In this document: positions 45,894 through 55,383 of the stretch, piece by piece
Numbering within the stretch: position 1 is the first letter of the stretch
How the letters are laid out: each line of letters opens with the position of its first letter
DNA from: Thermococcus aggregans
GTDB taxonomy: Archaea; Methanobacteriota_B; Thermococci; Thermococcales; Thermococcaceae
Assembly (NCBI RefSeq): GCF_024022995.1
Contig: NZ_CP099582.1
Coordinates: 992,001 to 1,056,000 of the forward strand
DNA length: 64,000 nucleotides
Reading direction: 5' to 3'
Notes under the pieces: generated by a model
Told to the model about the DNA's origin: nothing
The model's database searches: none
The model's input: the letters and a program-made list of their open reading frames with translations, nothing else
Translations under genes and position numbers: made by a program

Positions 45894-47312
45894 ATGCGCT
45901 GGGTTGATTTCAAAGAATCTCTTTCAGAATTCTGGAGCGACTTTAGAAGACAAAAGTCAGGTTTGTTAGGATTACTGCTACTATTCCTGTTCATATTTAT
46001 CGCAGTTGCGGCTCCAATTATAACATCACCAGACATTCCCGAGAGGTGGCAGAGCTTCTGGCTAGACAACCCCAAAAACGTGCCTCCAACGTGGGTCAAT
46101 GTTTTCTCAGGCCAAACAAAGGCTCCCCACTTGATAATCGAAGGGGAAAACCTCCAGAAGCTCATTACCAAAACTGACTCAGGCTATGTTATAGAGGTCG
46201 AGTACATTAACGAATACGATGTTCCACCCCAAGATATCGTCATAAAAGACTTGAGTGGTGAAACCACAGGAGGAAAACCCTCAATAACCGTCATAGTCAA
46301 GAGGCCAGATAACAAAGAAGTGACTTTAATAGAGAACTACAAGTTCTCAGGAAGTCTCGTCCTTCAGCTGGGTACTCATCCTCAAGTTAGGGACAACCTT
46401 CTCAAATGGATTAAGAGCGAGGGCATATACATTGATCCACTTCAGGAATTCCAATACAAGACACTTATGGACGCTACTAAAGTAATTTTTGGAAAATTAA
46501 ATGAAAACATTCTAGAAAATCCAGAACCTCTAAAAGGCACGTACAAATTCACGATCCTCATAAAAGTCCCAGAAGGAAGCTCCGTCTCATTTGATAACGC
46601 TAAAGTTATATTCACAGGAAGAACTTACGGCTGGCTTGGAACAGATTTCAAGGGAAGAGACCTGCTCGCAGGAATTATCTGGGGTTCAAGAGTGTCCCTC
46701 GTCATAGGTATCTCAGTGGCAGTTGTCAGTGTTTTAGTCGGAATATTCTACGGTGTCACAAGTGCCTATCTCGGAGGATGGAGCGATGAGCTTATGATGA
46801 GATTTCAGGAGTTCATGGCGTCAATACCCAGCTTACCAATACTTATCCTTATGGGCGCGTACTTTGGAGGACATATAAAACTCTGGCAGATAGTCGTGCT
46901 GCTTGCAATCTTTGGATGGGTAGGTATAGCGAGAGTAGCAAGAAGTATGGCACTTCAGATCAAAGAGCAGACATACATTGAAGCGGCAAGGGTTCTAGGT
47001 GCTGGCACTGGTAGGATAATCTTCAAGCATATGGTGCCCCAGCTTCTCCCGTATGCGTTTGCTCAGATGGCACTTAGCGTCCCAGGTGCCGTGCTTTCAG
47101 AAGCTTCGTTGAGCTATCTAGGTCTTGGTGACCCCACTGCCGTTACATGGGGACAAATACTCCACGACGCCCAAGTTGCAGGTGCTGCAGTAAACGGATA
47201 CTGGTGGTGGGTCATCCCACCAGGACTTGCAATAGCCCTTGTTGGGTTAACGTTCGTGCTTATAGGTACTGCCCTCGACAGAGTACTCAACCCAAGATTA
47301 AGGAGACTGTGA
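45894..47312 (+). CDS. ABC transporter permease (DppC/OppC type) with large extracytoplasmic insert
   Basis: A 472-residue permease, longer than the usual 280-300, because about 200 residues (roughly 60-255) are inserted after the first membrane segment as a soluble domain. The pore part has GTDFKGRDLLAGIIWGSRVSL and the EAA loop EAARVLGAGTGRIIFKHMVPQ. It pairs with the upstream permease, 11 bases away. The insert is probably an outside domain that contacts the binding protein. Confidence 0.93.
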   Translation: MRWVDFKESLSEFWSDFRRQKSGLLGLLLLFLFIFIAVAAPIITSPDIPERWQSFWLDNPKNVPPTWVNVFSGQTKAPHLIIEGENLQKLITKTDSGYVIEVEYINEYDVPPQDIVIKDLSGETTGGKPSITVIVKRPDNKEVTLIENYKFSGSLVLQLGTHPQVRDNLLKWIKSEGIYIDPLQEFQYKTLMDATKVIFGKLNENILENPEPLKGTYKFTILIKVPEGSSVSFDNAKVIFTGRTYGWLGTDFKGRDLLAGIIWGSRVSLVIGISVAVVSVLVGIFYGVTSAYLGGWSDELMMRFQEFMASIPSLPILILMGAYFGGHIKLWQIVVLLAIFGWVGIARVARSMALQIKEQTYIEAARVLGAGTGRIIFKHMVPQLLPYAFAQMALSVPGAVLSEASLSYLGLGDPTAVTWGQILHDAQVAGAAVNGYWWWVIPPGLAIALVGLTFVLIGTALDRVLNPRLRRL

Positions 47313-47322
47313 GGTGAATGGA

Positions 47323-47450
47323 ATGGCTGGGAATGTGCTTGAGGTTCGCAATCTTAAGATGTATTACTTCACCAATAGGGGTGTTGTGAGGGCTGTTGAT
47401 GACATAAGCTTCGATTTAAAAAAGGGAGAAGTCCTAGGACTTGCCGGTGA
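47323..47450 (+). pseudogene. 5-prime fragment of a peptide ABC transporter ATPase (DppD type)
   Basis: Reads MAGNVLEVRNLKMYYFTNRG to KKGEVLGLAGES and then departs from the family just inside Walker A, where GESGSGKST is expected. The frame runs to a stop near 47493 through unrelated sequence. GAGGTGA precedes the start and the gene follows the second permease, so this is the beginning of the operon's ATPase gene cut by a rearrangement. No DppD remainder or DppF gene is in the window. Confidence 0.9.
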
Positions 47451-47451
47451 G

Positions 47452-49007
47452 TCAACAATTTCAAAAGTTAGGAAGTATTTATCATCCCTCTGAGTTACAC
47501 TTAAGTTTCTTACTTCATAATCAGGCACTTTTGGGGTGTAAAACCATTCCTTGAAGAACCAGTCTAAGTCCTGCCCACTAACTTTCTCGAAGACATCCTG
47601 CATATCAGTTAAGTTACACTCTCTACCATGACACTCTCTCAACAATTCCCTTAGTCCTTCAAAGAAAGTCTCATCCCCAAGAACAAACTGAAGAGAGCGG
47701 AAGACAAAAGCACCTTTATAGTATACAATTCCCGCTCTAGCTTGGGGATTGAAAATCCCCTCCTTGTAACTCTCTGCAAGAGTTTTCGAGTAATTAATAT
47801 ACTGTAATGCACTTCCCTCGAATCCATCAAGGTTTCTGCTACCCTTTACTCTCATGTAGAGATTCATAAACGTAGCTAGGCTTTCATTAATTCTCCCAAA
47901 GTCAGCATAGCCACCAAACCACAAATGGGCAAGTTCATGGGCAGTTGTTGATGAAATGTCCTTATTGTCCAGGAATCCGTAGCGTCCGTGAAGCCCGATG
48001 ATTGCAATCCCTTTTCCGAAATATTCAAACTCTTCTCCAAAGATAACATCTGGGTTAAAAAATACATTGACTTCTTGATAGGGAGACGTGCTTAAGTATT
48101 TTACAAACTGCCAGAATATTTGTGTCGTGGCATTTGTAAGTCCTTGGAAGTCCAAGTAACTTTTCTCTGGGGTATAAAATACTAATATGGCGTTTCTGAT
48201 GGTACTTTTAGTTTTTTGGAAAAAGTTTTGGTCGAAAATGTAAATGAATCGATAGTTGGTGGGGTTGGGTTTAATGTTTTTGAATGTTACCACTAATTTT
48301 TTGTCTTTGTGTTCTATTCTGGGCAAATAATAATCAGAGAGTACGGTATATGTTGAAGGAAGGATAAGAGTGAGATTATATGTCTCCGGAATTGGATTAT
48401 GGAGAGAATTTGAGTTAATAAGAACTCCTGCAGGCGATACTGGAAGAGGCCATTCAGTTGAAAAAACTATTATGGAAGGATAGTTCTCAGGATAATAAAT
48501 TGGGGAAAATTTTACAAAATCACCAAGTATGTATTGGTGAAAGGAAGAATTCACTATTGTCTCATACTCCAGTGTTCCATGTAGTGGAATATCCTTTGGA
48601 TACGTTACATTCAAAAGTATTACTTGAGTGTAACGCAGAGGTAACGAATATCGGGAGAGTTTTGAGGTATTGATTTGTTTTCCTCCAAGGGTCAGACTTA
48701 ATTTACCAAAACTCGGAGACTTTATGTAGAGTATAGTGCTGTTTCCTGTTCTATTCGTGATTACGAAATCCCAGTTTGCCTTTAGTTGGTGATTGAGGAT
48801 AGTTACAGTTATGTTTGCAACAACAGAATAATTTGTCGAAACGGGTGGGAAGCCCGCGTATATGGTTTCTTCTACTTTTGCAGGGTATACAATGTAGGGC
48901 TCTGGTTTCTCTTGTAATGAAGAAATTGAGTTATTATCTCGTAGAGTATATCCTAAAGAAAGCACAAGAAGAGAGATTAGAACTAAAGCAGAGACTTCCC
49001 ACTTCAT
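47452..49007 (-). CDS. secreted M1-like (gluzincin) metallopeptidase, C-terminus cut
   Basis: Signal segment at residues 4-20, then a beta-rich region and a catalytic domain with HELAHLWFGGYADF (His357, Glu358, His361) and NESLATF (Glu375), the M1-type zinc site with a shortened loop before the third ligand. FKEWFYTPKVPDYEV matches the end of M1 catalytic domains. The natural sequence runs to about TFEIVD, then reads antisense through the dppD fragment to a stop at 47364, so the extreme C-terminus is hybrid. Last gene on the minus strand of the radical SAM cassette; it may process the exported peptide. Confidence 0.85.
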
Positions 49008-49052
49008 GATCTAACACCTGCTGTGCAGTCGTTTTCATTCATTTTAATGTTT

Positions 49053-49463
49053 CTATCTTCTTGTTGGAAGTGTGAAGTCCCACATCCCTTCATTTTTATC
49101 TGGTATCCGGCCCAAATTTTTTATAAGACTTTCCTTGCTGAATATGTTGGGATATCTTCTCATTAAATAAAACTTTAATCCCTCTTTCCAAACGTATTTA
49201 TTTATATCACATCCCGGGCCATTAGGGTGTCCATTTTTTCGAATTGATTCCATTGGGCAACCTCCCATACAAACTGGCAAAAGCTTGCATTTTCTGCATT
49301 CTTCATATTCTGTAGGATCCCTGGATTTTACATCATAATAAAAAGGATATATTTTTAGACTTCCGTCTTCTTGTATTTCTCCAATTTGGTACTCCTCAAT
49401 TCCAACCATCTCCCAGCATGGATATACCTTTAATTCAAACTTAGCTGCATGATTCATGCTCAT
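49053..49463 (-). pseudogene. SPASM-domain fragment of a fourth radical SAM enzyme
   Basis: A frame of 136 codons holding only the C-terminal auxiliary-cluster region: YPCWEMVGIEEYQIGEIQED and CRKCKLLPVCMGGCPMES with NGPGCD. There is no CxxxCxxC radical SAM motif. Its start, MSMNHAAKFELKV, looks like the inside of a larger enzyme. Close kin of the SPASM ends of the next genes. It may be dead, or a stand-alone SPASM protein. Confidence 0.7.
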
Positions 49464-49481
49464 GTCTTCTTAAAATAATAT

Positions 49482-50777
49482 TTATTTAAGAACTTCTGGA
49501 TATTCAAATAGTCGGAAAAACTTCTCTTCTAATATTTTCATGCTATAACAATCCGAATTAGCCAAATCACCCGTTTTTAGAAATGCATTATAACTACAAC
49601 CACCACCACAAATTAATGCAAGTTCACAGTTTTTGCACTTTTCTATATTAAAGATATTTCTTCTTCTATATAACTGGAATCTGTCATTCAGCTTAAACGT
49701 TGGATAATATTTACCAATGCTAAGCTCTTTCATTCTCAAAGCACTCATACAAGTGTACAGATCCCCGTAGGGGTCATAAAATATTTGCCTGTAATGAGCA
49801 GGACAATTATAAAACTGTGGAATCCAGATTCCTTCATAGAACTTGACAAAGAGCCCATTAAACATTCCAAAAACTTTGGTTATCAACTCACTCCTAAATA
49901 AATTTAAGATTTCATCAAAGGATAAATTGGGGTTGAAATAGCAGGGTCCAAATTTATTCCTAACCGGAGCCAAGTAAAATCGAACATTTTCTTTATTTGT
50001 CCAGCCCTTCTCAATATAAAATCTTGCAAGTTCTTCTAGATATTTGATATTTTCTTTACTAACGTTAGTTCTCAAATCAACCTTAAACCCCATTTCGATA
50101 ACTTTCTCAATGTTTGAGATTGTTTTTTCAAATGCCCCATTATAGCGGTATGAATCATGAACTTCTTTTGGCCCATCGATTGTTGTTTGTATCAGAGCTA
50201 TTGAATCCTTATACGAGTCCAGGAGTTCCAGATAAGAGTCCAAGTCAATGGCATTTGTCATAATTATGAAGTTATACCCATATGATGAGCCGATCTCAAG
50301 GATGTACTCAATTATCTCATAGAGTCTCTTTTGAAGAGGCTCTCCACCATAAAGCTGGATATTTCGAATTTTGCTTTTTCTATTGTCAACTTCTCCATTA
50401 TCAAACTTTAAGATGGCCTCAAAAATTTTATCCACTTGCTCCGTTGTTAAATCTTTCTTTCTCTTTATGTTTTTCTGATAACAATAGGAACAATTAAGGT
50501 TGCATGTGTATGTCACGACAATAATGTGATAGTTGTTTGAGTAAATATTATCCCAGAGCCACTTAAAATATTTCTCGAGTTCTTCATCATCGGGTTTATC
50601 GATTATAAAGCCAGACCTCTTTAAAATGGACAAAATGTTACTGTCTAACTCGGGATTCTCCTTTTCAAGCTCACCTAATGCCTCATTATCAACTTTTATC
50701 ATTGACCCATTTTTGGTGTTTATCAACAGATACTCACCATTGCTGAGATTTATTTTGACAACAAAACGACTAATCAT
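49482..50777 (-). CDS. radical SAM/SPASM peptide-modifying enzyme 3
   Basis: A 431-residue protein. An N-terminal domain of about 80 residues (KINLSNGEYLLINTKNGSMI) resembles PqqD-like RiPP recognition elements. Radical SAM motif TCNLNCSYC (Cys92, Cys96, Cys99), SAM-binding LYGGEPL, then SPASM Cys sets CPAHYRQIFYDPYGDLYTC and CKNCELALICGGGC. It probably installs a crosslink or other change in the precursor peptide encoded upstream. It overlaps the next enzyme gene by 8 bases. AT-rich. Confidence 0.92.
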   Translation of the reverse strand: MISRFVVKINLSNGEYLLINTKNGSMIKVDNEALGELEKENPELDSNILSILKRSGFIIDKPDDEELEKYFKWLWDNIYSNNYHIIVVTYTCNLNCSYCYQKNIKRKKDLTTEQVDKIFEAILKFDNGEVDNRKSKIRNIQLYGGEPLQKRLYEIIEYILEIGSSYGYNFIIMTNAIDLDSYLELLDSYKDSIALIQTTIDGPKEVHDSYRYNGAFEKTISNIEKVIEMGFKVDLRTNVSKENIKYLEELARFYIEKGWTNKENVRFYLAPVRNKFGPCYFNPNLSFDEILNLFRSELITKVFGMFNGLFVKFYEGIWIPQFYNCPAHYRQIFYDPYGDLYTCMSALRMKELSIGKYYPTFKLNDRFQLYRRRNIFNIEKCKNCELALICGGGCSYNAFLKTGDLANSDCYSMKILEEKFFRLFEYPEVLK

Positions 50778-52071
50778 TCTGATCCCTCCTTAAAGAGAGC
50801 CAAAGCTTTATGTATTCAAACAAATACTTAGTCTCTTCGCAATAGGGCTTATACAAGGTTCCATGAGTTCTATATGCCTCCATGGGGCATCCTCCTGAGC
50901 ACAAAAGAGATAGTTTGCAGTTAAAGCATTCTTTTATCTTGCTTGCTGTTCTATTCTTCCAAAGATAATAGTTTACGTTTAATTTAAACTCTGGATAATA
51001 AGTGCCAACGCTGAATCTTTTATCTCCCAGAACATAATCACAAGAGTAAATATCGCCCCTAGGATCGAATATCAAAACACTGGGACTAGCTCCTCCGCAG
51101 TATCTTAGTCTTGCGGGAATTGGGGTTCCTAATGAGAGAGCATTGAGAAGATTCGCATAAAATACATCAAACTCATAAATCAAGACATCTTTCAGTCTGT
51201 GCTCTTTTATTATTTTAAACATTCTCTCAAAGTACTCTTTTGGACTTAAAGCAAGTGGATATCTAACCCCAGAGCGTTCATTAACCCTCTTTAATAAAAT
51301 TGGGGCGTCTATCTCATTTTCTTTAAGTTCATTAACGAGTTGTGGGATGTAATTGATATTTTGACTATCAACATTTACGAAAATCGTTACCTTAATCCCC
51401 CTATCTTGAGCTTCTTTGATTCCATCTAAAATCTTATCATATGTCTCCCTATCTTTCCTGTGAATTCTCCTTTTGTCGTGAATTTCTTTCGGACCATCCA
51501 ACGTTACTTTTACAATTTTTACATTGTTCTTCTTCAGCATATCCAAGAATTCAGTTAACTCATAACCATTGGTTATGACATCAAAAGTGAATCCTCTTCT
51601 CTTTCCTTCTCTTAGAAAATATTCTAAAATTTCAGCATTTTCATACATTAAAGGTTCTCCACCTGTAATTCCAATGTTATTTTTTATCTTATCTCTGTCA
51701 TTTGTAGAGATTTCATAAAACTTATCAATCATGTCCCTACTGATCGTGCTCTCTTTGTTTATACCTCTTTCATAACAGTAGGTACAAGCAAAATTGCAAT
51801 TGTACGTTATTGCAATACTATATTTACCCCTTATTTGAGGTTCATTTTGCTCTAAAAAACTATAAAATAATGCAATTTCTTCTTCAGGCTTTAAGTTTGT
51901 AATAAATCCCTCTTTTGTAAGGATCTCTACTACTTCCCTCGGAGCATTGTTTAAATTCCTAATTGTTCTAACAACTTCTTTGTCAACTATTAAAGGTCGA
52001 GAGTTAGGTTTTAAAAGAAGATATTCGTGGTCATTCAGTTTGGTAATATTCACAAAAAAGGAGAGATTCAT
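50770..52071 (-). CDS. radical SAM/SPASM peptide-modifying enzyme 2
   Basis: A 433-residue protein with an N-terminal RRE-like region (NITKLNDHEYLLLKPNSRPL), radical SAM motif NCNFACTYC (Cys92, Cys96, Cys99), ITGGEPLMYENAEIL, and C-terminal SPASM with CGGASPSVLIFDPRGDIYSC and CFNCKLSLLCSGGC. Similar in layout to the neighbouring enzymes but divergent in sequence. It lies 3 bases after the secreted metallopeptidase gene, so all belong to one transcription unit. Confidence 0.92.
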   Translation of the reverse strand: MNLSFFVNITKLNDHEYLLLKPNSRPLIVDKEVVRTIRNLNNAPREVVEILTKEGFITNLKPEEEIALFYSFLEQNEPQIRGKYSIAITYNCNFACTYCYERGINKESTISRDMIDKFYEISTNDRDKIKNNIGITGGEPLMYENAEILEYFLREGKRRGFTFDVITNGYELTEFLDMLKKNNVKIVKVTLDGPKEIHDKRRIHRKDRETYDKILDGIKEAQDRGIKVTIFVNVDSQNINYIPQLVNELKENEIDAPILLKRVNERSGVRYPLALSPKEYFERMFKIIKEHRLKDVLIYEFDVFYANLLNALSLGTPIPARLRYCGGASPSVLIFDPRGDIYSCDYVLGDKRFSVGTYYPEFKLNVNYYLWKNRTASKIKECFNCKLSLLCSGGCPMEAYRTHGTLYKPYCEETKYLFEYIKLWLSLRRDQND

Positions 52072-52074
52072 ATA

Positions 52075-53736
52075 TCACCACCCGTTTTGGGTGTAGAACC
52101 CCAATTCCGTGTGATTTCTTCCAAAGATTTTGTAACTAGCCGTAAAATCCTGGTTCTTGGAAATGCTCCTTGTTCCGTATCTTGTTAATCCTGCAAGCAC
52201 TATAATAAAGTTCTTTTCATTCCAGGGGTTCCTAATAGTCTGCAGTACTCCCATGGATCCATCACAGGGAATCGTGCTGTCCAAAGAAAGCTCTATGAGG
52301 CTTTCATTCGTGATTAAGAAAGCGTGAAAGTCTTTAACAGCGCTCGGATTCCGTTTTAGACTCAAACCGTTCTCATCCTGAACGAAAGTTATTGGGAGCC
52401 TATCATTAAGTTCCCTGGTGATTTTATTGGCCACGGGGCCTCCAATGAGAATTAAGTTTTCCTTCAAATCATCGTCTGTCAAATCTACATCCGCTTTAAC
52501 TATTATTTCCGGACTGCTCCCATAGAACCAAATAAAAGATCTTTCAAGGCCTCTCTTGTACTCCTCTGCAGTCTCTCTATCGTATTCCGTTCCGCTCTTA
52601 TCTGGGTTTTGAGTGCCGTAGACAATGATGACCTTTCCCATGTATTTTATCCTGTCCACTGCCCAAAGTCCTGTGATTGGAGTTCTCATTTTGAAGTATT
52701 CGCTGATGTTCTCCGGAGTTGCCCATTTTTCCATGTGTTCAGCCATAATTGGGGCGTAGTCAAACAGAGTTTCATTCTCCTTCCTTGTTTTCTCGAAGTG
52801 TTCATACTCCCTGAGAAAATCTTGGATGAGATACAAATCCGTAGACAGTTGAAGGCTTCTGAATTTAACAAAATCCTCTGGAACACCGCTTTTTAGAGCA
52901 AAGTACTCTGCGAGGCTTTCTGTTAAGATTTCATTAAGATACCTGCTGAATGACCCAAAATGCCCGTAATCGTATGAAGTGGTCACGGGCATCTGGCTTC
53001 TGACTTCGTCTAGGTAATAGGTTTTGTTTTTGAAAAACTCGAAATTTTCCCCAAGAAAGTCACCAACGAGTGGGTGTGTAAACTCGTGAAATATTGTGAC
53101 AACCTGCTGGAACATTTGTGCCTTGTATTTACTCGGAAGAGCATATCCAATACAGTATGCTCTCTCTTCTCGGAATATTGCATGTGGGTGGATTCTAACT
53201 GAATAAGACAGCTCAACACGGTACTCTTGATAAGTAAACCCGAAAAACTTCCTGTGTAGTTCTGGAACATTTTCCAGGTATGGCACTATGCTTGAGGTGT
53301 ATTTGAGATAATCCTCTCTGTGAGCCTTGTAGAATTCCATAAAATTGCTCTCGCTAGCGAATTCTGCTAAGGGCTTTAAATCTCCAAGGTTTGTTTCGTT
53401 GGGGAGGTAATCAAGCAGTGCCAGTCTGCCACCCAAATCCATCATCGCGCTGTCTCGGGAATAATACGGAAGGGACTCGTCCAGAACTTCTCTAATGTAT
53501 TTAACTGCCTCATGCTCTTTGTAGGGAGCGAAGTAAGTTAGAACGTCCTGAACGTAATCGCGAGGGGCAATTATGAACGGGTCGCTCCCGTTAAACGCTA
53601 GAATATAAACCACCGAAAAAAGCTCTAAGTCTGGATTGATCTCTACTATCACCTGGGGTTCTCGGGCTTGAGTTGCCTCCAATGGGAGTGAAGAGAAAAA
53701 TATTAGTGTGATAAGAAATACTCCGACTTTTTTCAT
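52075..53736 (-). CDS. secreted HEXXH metallopeptidase (DUF4932-like)
   Basis: A 553-residue protein. Signal peptide MKKVGVFLITLIFFSSLPLE; zinc motif FHEFTHPLVGDF (His217, Glu218, His221) and a likely third ligand Glu in NEILTESLAEYFA (near residue 277). The C-terminal part resembles S-layer-type or lipocalin-like beta domains (VIIVYGTQNPDKSGTEYDR) but is not firmly assigned. It lies between two radical SAM genes, overlapping one by 4 bases, so it likely acts outside the cell on the exported modified peptide, for example to remove the leader. Confidence 0.85.
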   Translation of the reverse strand: MKKVGVFLITLIFFSSLPLEATQAREPQVIVEINPDLELFSVVYILAFNGSDPFIIAPRDYVQDVLTYFAPYKEHEAVKYIREVLDESLPYYSRDSAMMDLGGRLALLDYLPNETNLGDLKPLAEFASESNFMEFYKAHREDYLKYTSSIVPYLENVPELHRKFFGFTYQEYRVELSYSVRIHPHAIFREERAYCIGYALPSKYKAQMFQQVVTIFHEFTHPLVGDFLGENFEFFKNKTYYLDEVRSQMPVTTSYDYGHFGSFSRYLNEILTESLAEYFALKSGVPEDFVKFRSLQLSTDLYLIQDFLREYEHFEKTRKENETLFDYAPIMAEHMEKWATPENISEYFKMRTPITGLWAVDRIKYMGKVIIVYGTQNPDKSGTEYDRETAEEYKRGLERSFIWFYGSSPEIIVKADVDLTDDDLKENLILIGGPVANKITRELNDRLPITFVQDENGLSLKRNPSAVKDFHAFLITNESLIELSLDSTIPCDGSMGVLQTIRNPWNEKNFIIVLAGLTRYGTRSISKNQDFTASYKIFGRNHTELGFYTQNGW

Positions 53737-55148
53737 TTGCTTCCCTCCTTTAAAGTTTTCTGTTTCAAAAACTCCTTAAACTTAAAGAATAATTGGCTTA
53801 TCTCATTTTCCATGAGATCCTTATTTATGCAGTTCTTTATATCTTTGAGACAACTACAATCATTCCTGTTTTTAATCTCATCTAATTCCTCTCTTGTTAA
53901 ATCCTTAAGTGGACATCCGCCAGCACATACTAATAGCAGGGGACATTTTTGGCATTCTTCTTTTAAGTTGTATATATTCCTGTTCTGGAGTTCTTTGATA
54001 ATATTTAAGTATATCTCAAATTTTGGATAATATTTACCAATCGGAAACATTCTATTCTCTGCCATTATATAGCAGGGGTATATCATTCCATTTGGATCAA
54101 GAATAGCACTTCTTCCTGATAATCCTCCACATCGAATTGTTAGTAATTTTGGTAGTTTACCATGGAGAATGACATCCCTAGCGATATCAAAACCAAGTTC
54201 GTAATCCCCGATGTCTATATATTGTAGAAGCTCAATATTGTTCATAAAATACTGTATTAGTCTTTTGGCAACACGCTCTTTTTCCTTTTTATTGTTATGA
54301 GAAATATTCCCTCCATTGACTATAATCTGAAACACTATCTTAATTTTTCCTAGAAATTCTAATTCAGATAATATTTTAACTAACGAATCTATATGTTCTA
54401 TATTTTTTTCGTCAAATTGTGTTGTTAATATAAGCTTGTCATGTAAACCTTCCCTAATAAGGATCTTTATGTTTTTAACAATAGTATCAAAAGTATGGGC
54501 ACCTGACTTATGAACTCTTCTCTTATTGTGGACATCAGGAGGACCTGCCAAAGTGACATATATGCTACCTATAGAATCCTCATATCTCTTAAGTAGTCTA
54601 ACATAGTGGTCCAATGTAAAGCCGTTCGTTGCTATGGAGATTATCCAATTTCTATCCTTTCCATATTCAAATATCTGCTCCACGAAAGCATAATTTTCCA
54701 ACAAAAGGGGTTCTCCTCCAGTTAATGCAACTCTCACGTTATCACTGGAAGAATACGAATCAATAAACTCAAGAGCTTTTTGCAATTTACGCTTAGTCAT
54801 ACGATCCTTTAGAAAATACCAGTTTCGTCTCAATATACAGTAGTCACACTTGAAGTTACATGACCAGTTTAAGATAATACAAAAATCGGCAAATTTACCA
54901 ATTTTTTCAAACTTAAGTTTAGGAAATAGTTCCCTAATTTCATTTTTGTTTAGTATAACTTTCAATTCTTTTAAAGTATCTAATAAATCAGGAGATACGC
55001 TATTTAAAGTCGTCATGTCAAGATTTGAAATTAAGTCACATACTTCTCTATCACAATAAAATGCAATCCTGTTCAGTAAATTTATGATAAGATACTCTGA
55101 ATCATTTTTCTTAAATTTTAACAAATAAGGGTTTATAAGATCCATCAT
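53733..55148 (-). CDS. radical SAM/SPASM peptide-modifying enzyme 1
   Basis: A 471-residue protein. N-terminal RRE-like part (KFKKNDSEYLIINLLNRIAF), radical SAM motif SCNFKCDYC (Cys97, Cys101, Cys104), ALTGGEPLLLENYAF, SPASM CGGLSGRSAILDPNGMIYPC and CQKCPLLLVCAGGC, plus extra Cys (NDCSCLKDIKNC) near the end. First enzyme after the precursor-like ORF, 52 bases downstream. GGGGGATGA precedes the start; ATG at 55148 or 55145. Very AT-rich, like the other enzymes. Confidence 0.92.
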   Translation of the reverse strand: MMDLINPYLLKFKKNDSEYLIINLLNRIAFYCDREVCDLISNLDMTTLNSVSPDLLDTLKELKVILNKNEIRELFPKLKFEKIGKFADFCIILNWSCNFKCDYCILRRNWYFLKDRMTKRKLQKALEFIDSYSSSDNVRVALTGGEPLLLENYAFVEQIFEYGKDRNWIISIATNGFTLDHYVRLLKRYEDSIGSIYVTLAGPPDVHNKRRVHKSGAHTFDTIVKNIKILIREGLHDKLILTTQFDEKNIEHIDSLVKILSELEFLGKIKIVFQIIVNGGNISHNNKKEKERVAKRLIQYFMNNIELLQYIDIGDYELGFDIARDVILHGKLPKLLTIRCGGLSGRSAILDPNGMIYPCYIMAENRMFPIGKYYPKFEIYLNIIKELQNRNIYNLKEECQKCPLLLVCAGGCPLKDLTREELDEIKNRNDCSCLKDIKNCINKDLMENEISQLFFKFKEFLKQKTLKEGSK

Positions 55149-55200
55149 TCATCCCCCAAAAGCTTAAAAAATAAAAGTATGCATTACTTTATCACTATTT

Positions 55201-55383
55201 TTAGCAACCAGGTTGCAAATCACCAGCACATCCTGGGTATCCCCAAGCTGGCTTGGGGATCACTGAAAAACCTGGAGGGACATATCCACCGCCACCACCA
55301 CAACCTGTCATACATATCTCCATCTCCCAGTCTTCTGGCTCAACGATTTTCCCATTTTCTACTTTTAATATCTCAATCTTCAT
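55201..55383 (-). CDS. Cys-containing RiPP precursor-like peptide
   Basis: A 60-residue ORF. The first 23 residues (MKIEILKVENGKIVEPEDWE then MEI) look like a polar leader. The rest, from Cys24, is Gly/Pro-rich with Cys24, Cys28, Cys52 and the C-terminal Cys60 (CMTGCGGGGGYVPP ... GYPGCAGDLQPGC). GGGGGGTG lies 6 bases before the ATG. It heads an operon of radical SAM/SPASM enzymes and secreted peptidases, the setting of a modified-peptide precursor. A hairpin (55241-55258) is encoded in the core. Function inferred from context only. Confidence 0.82.
   Translation of the reverse strand: MKIEILKVENGKIVEPEDWEMEICMTGCGGGGGYVPPGFSVIPKPAWGYPGCAGDLQPGC

Noticed and set aside
55241-55258. GC-rich hairpin taken as a transcription terminator
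   Set aside because: It lies inside the precursor coding sequence with no following T tract, and archaeal termination mainly uses T runs; kept only as a possible RNA structure.
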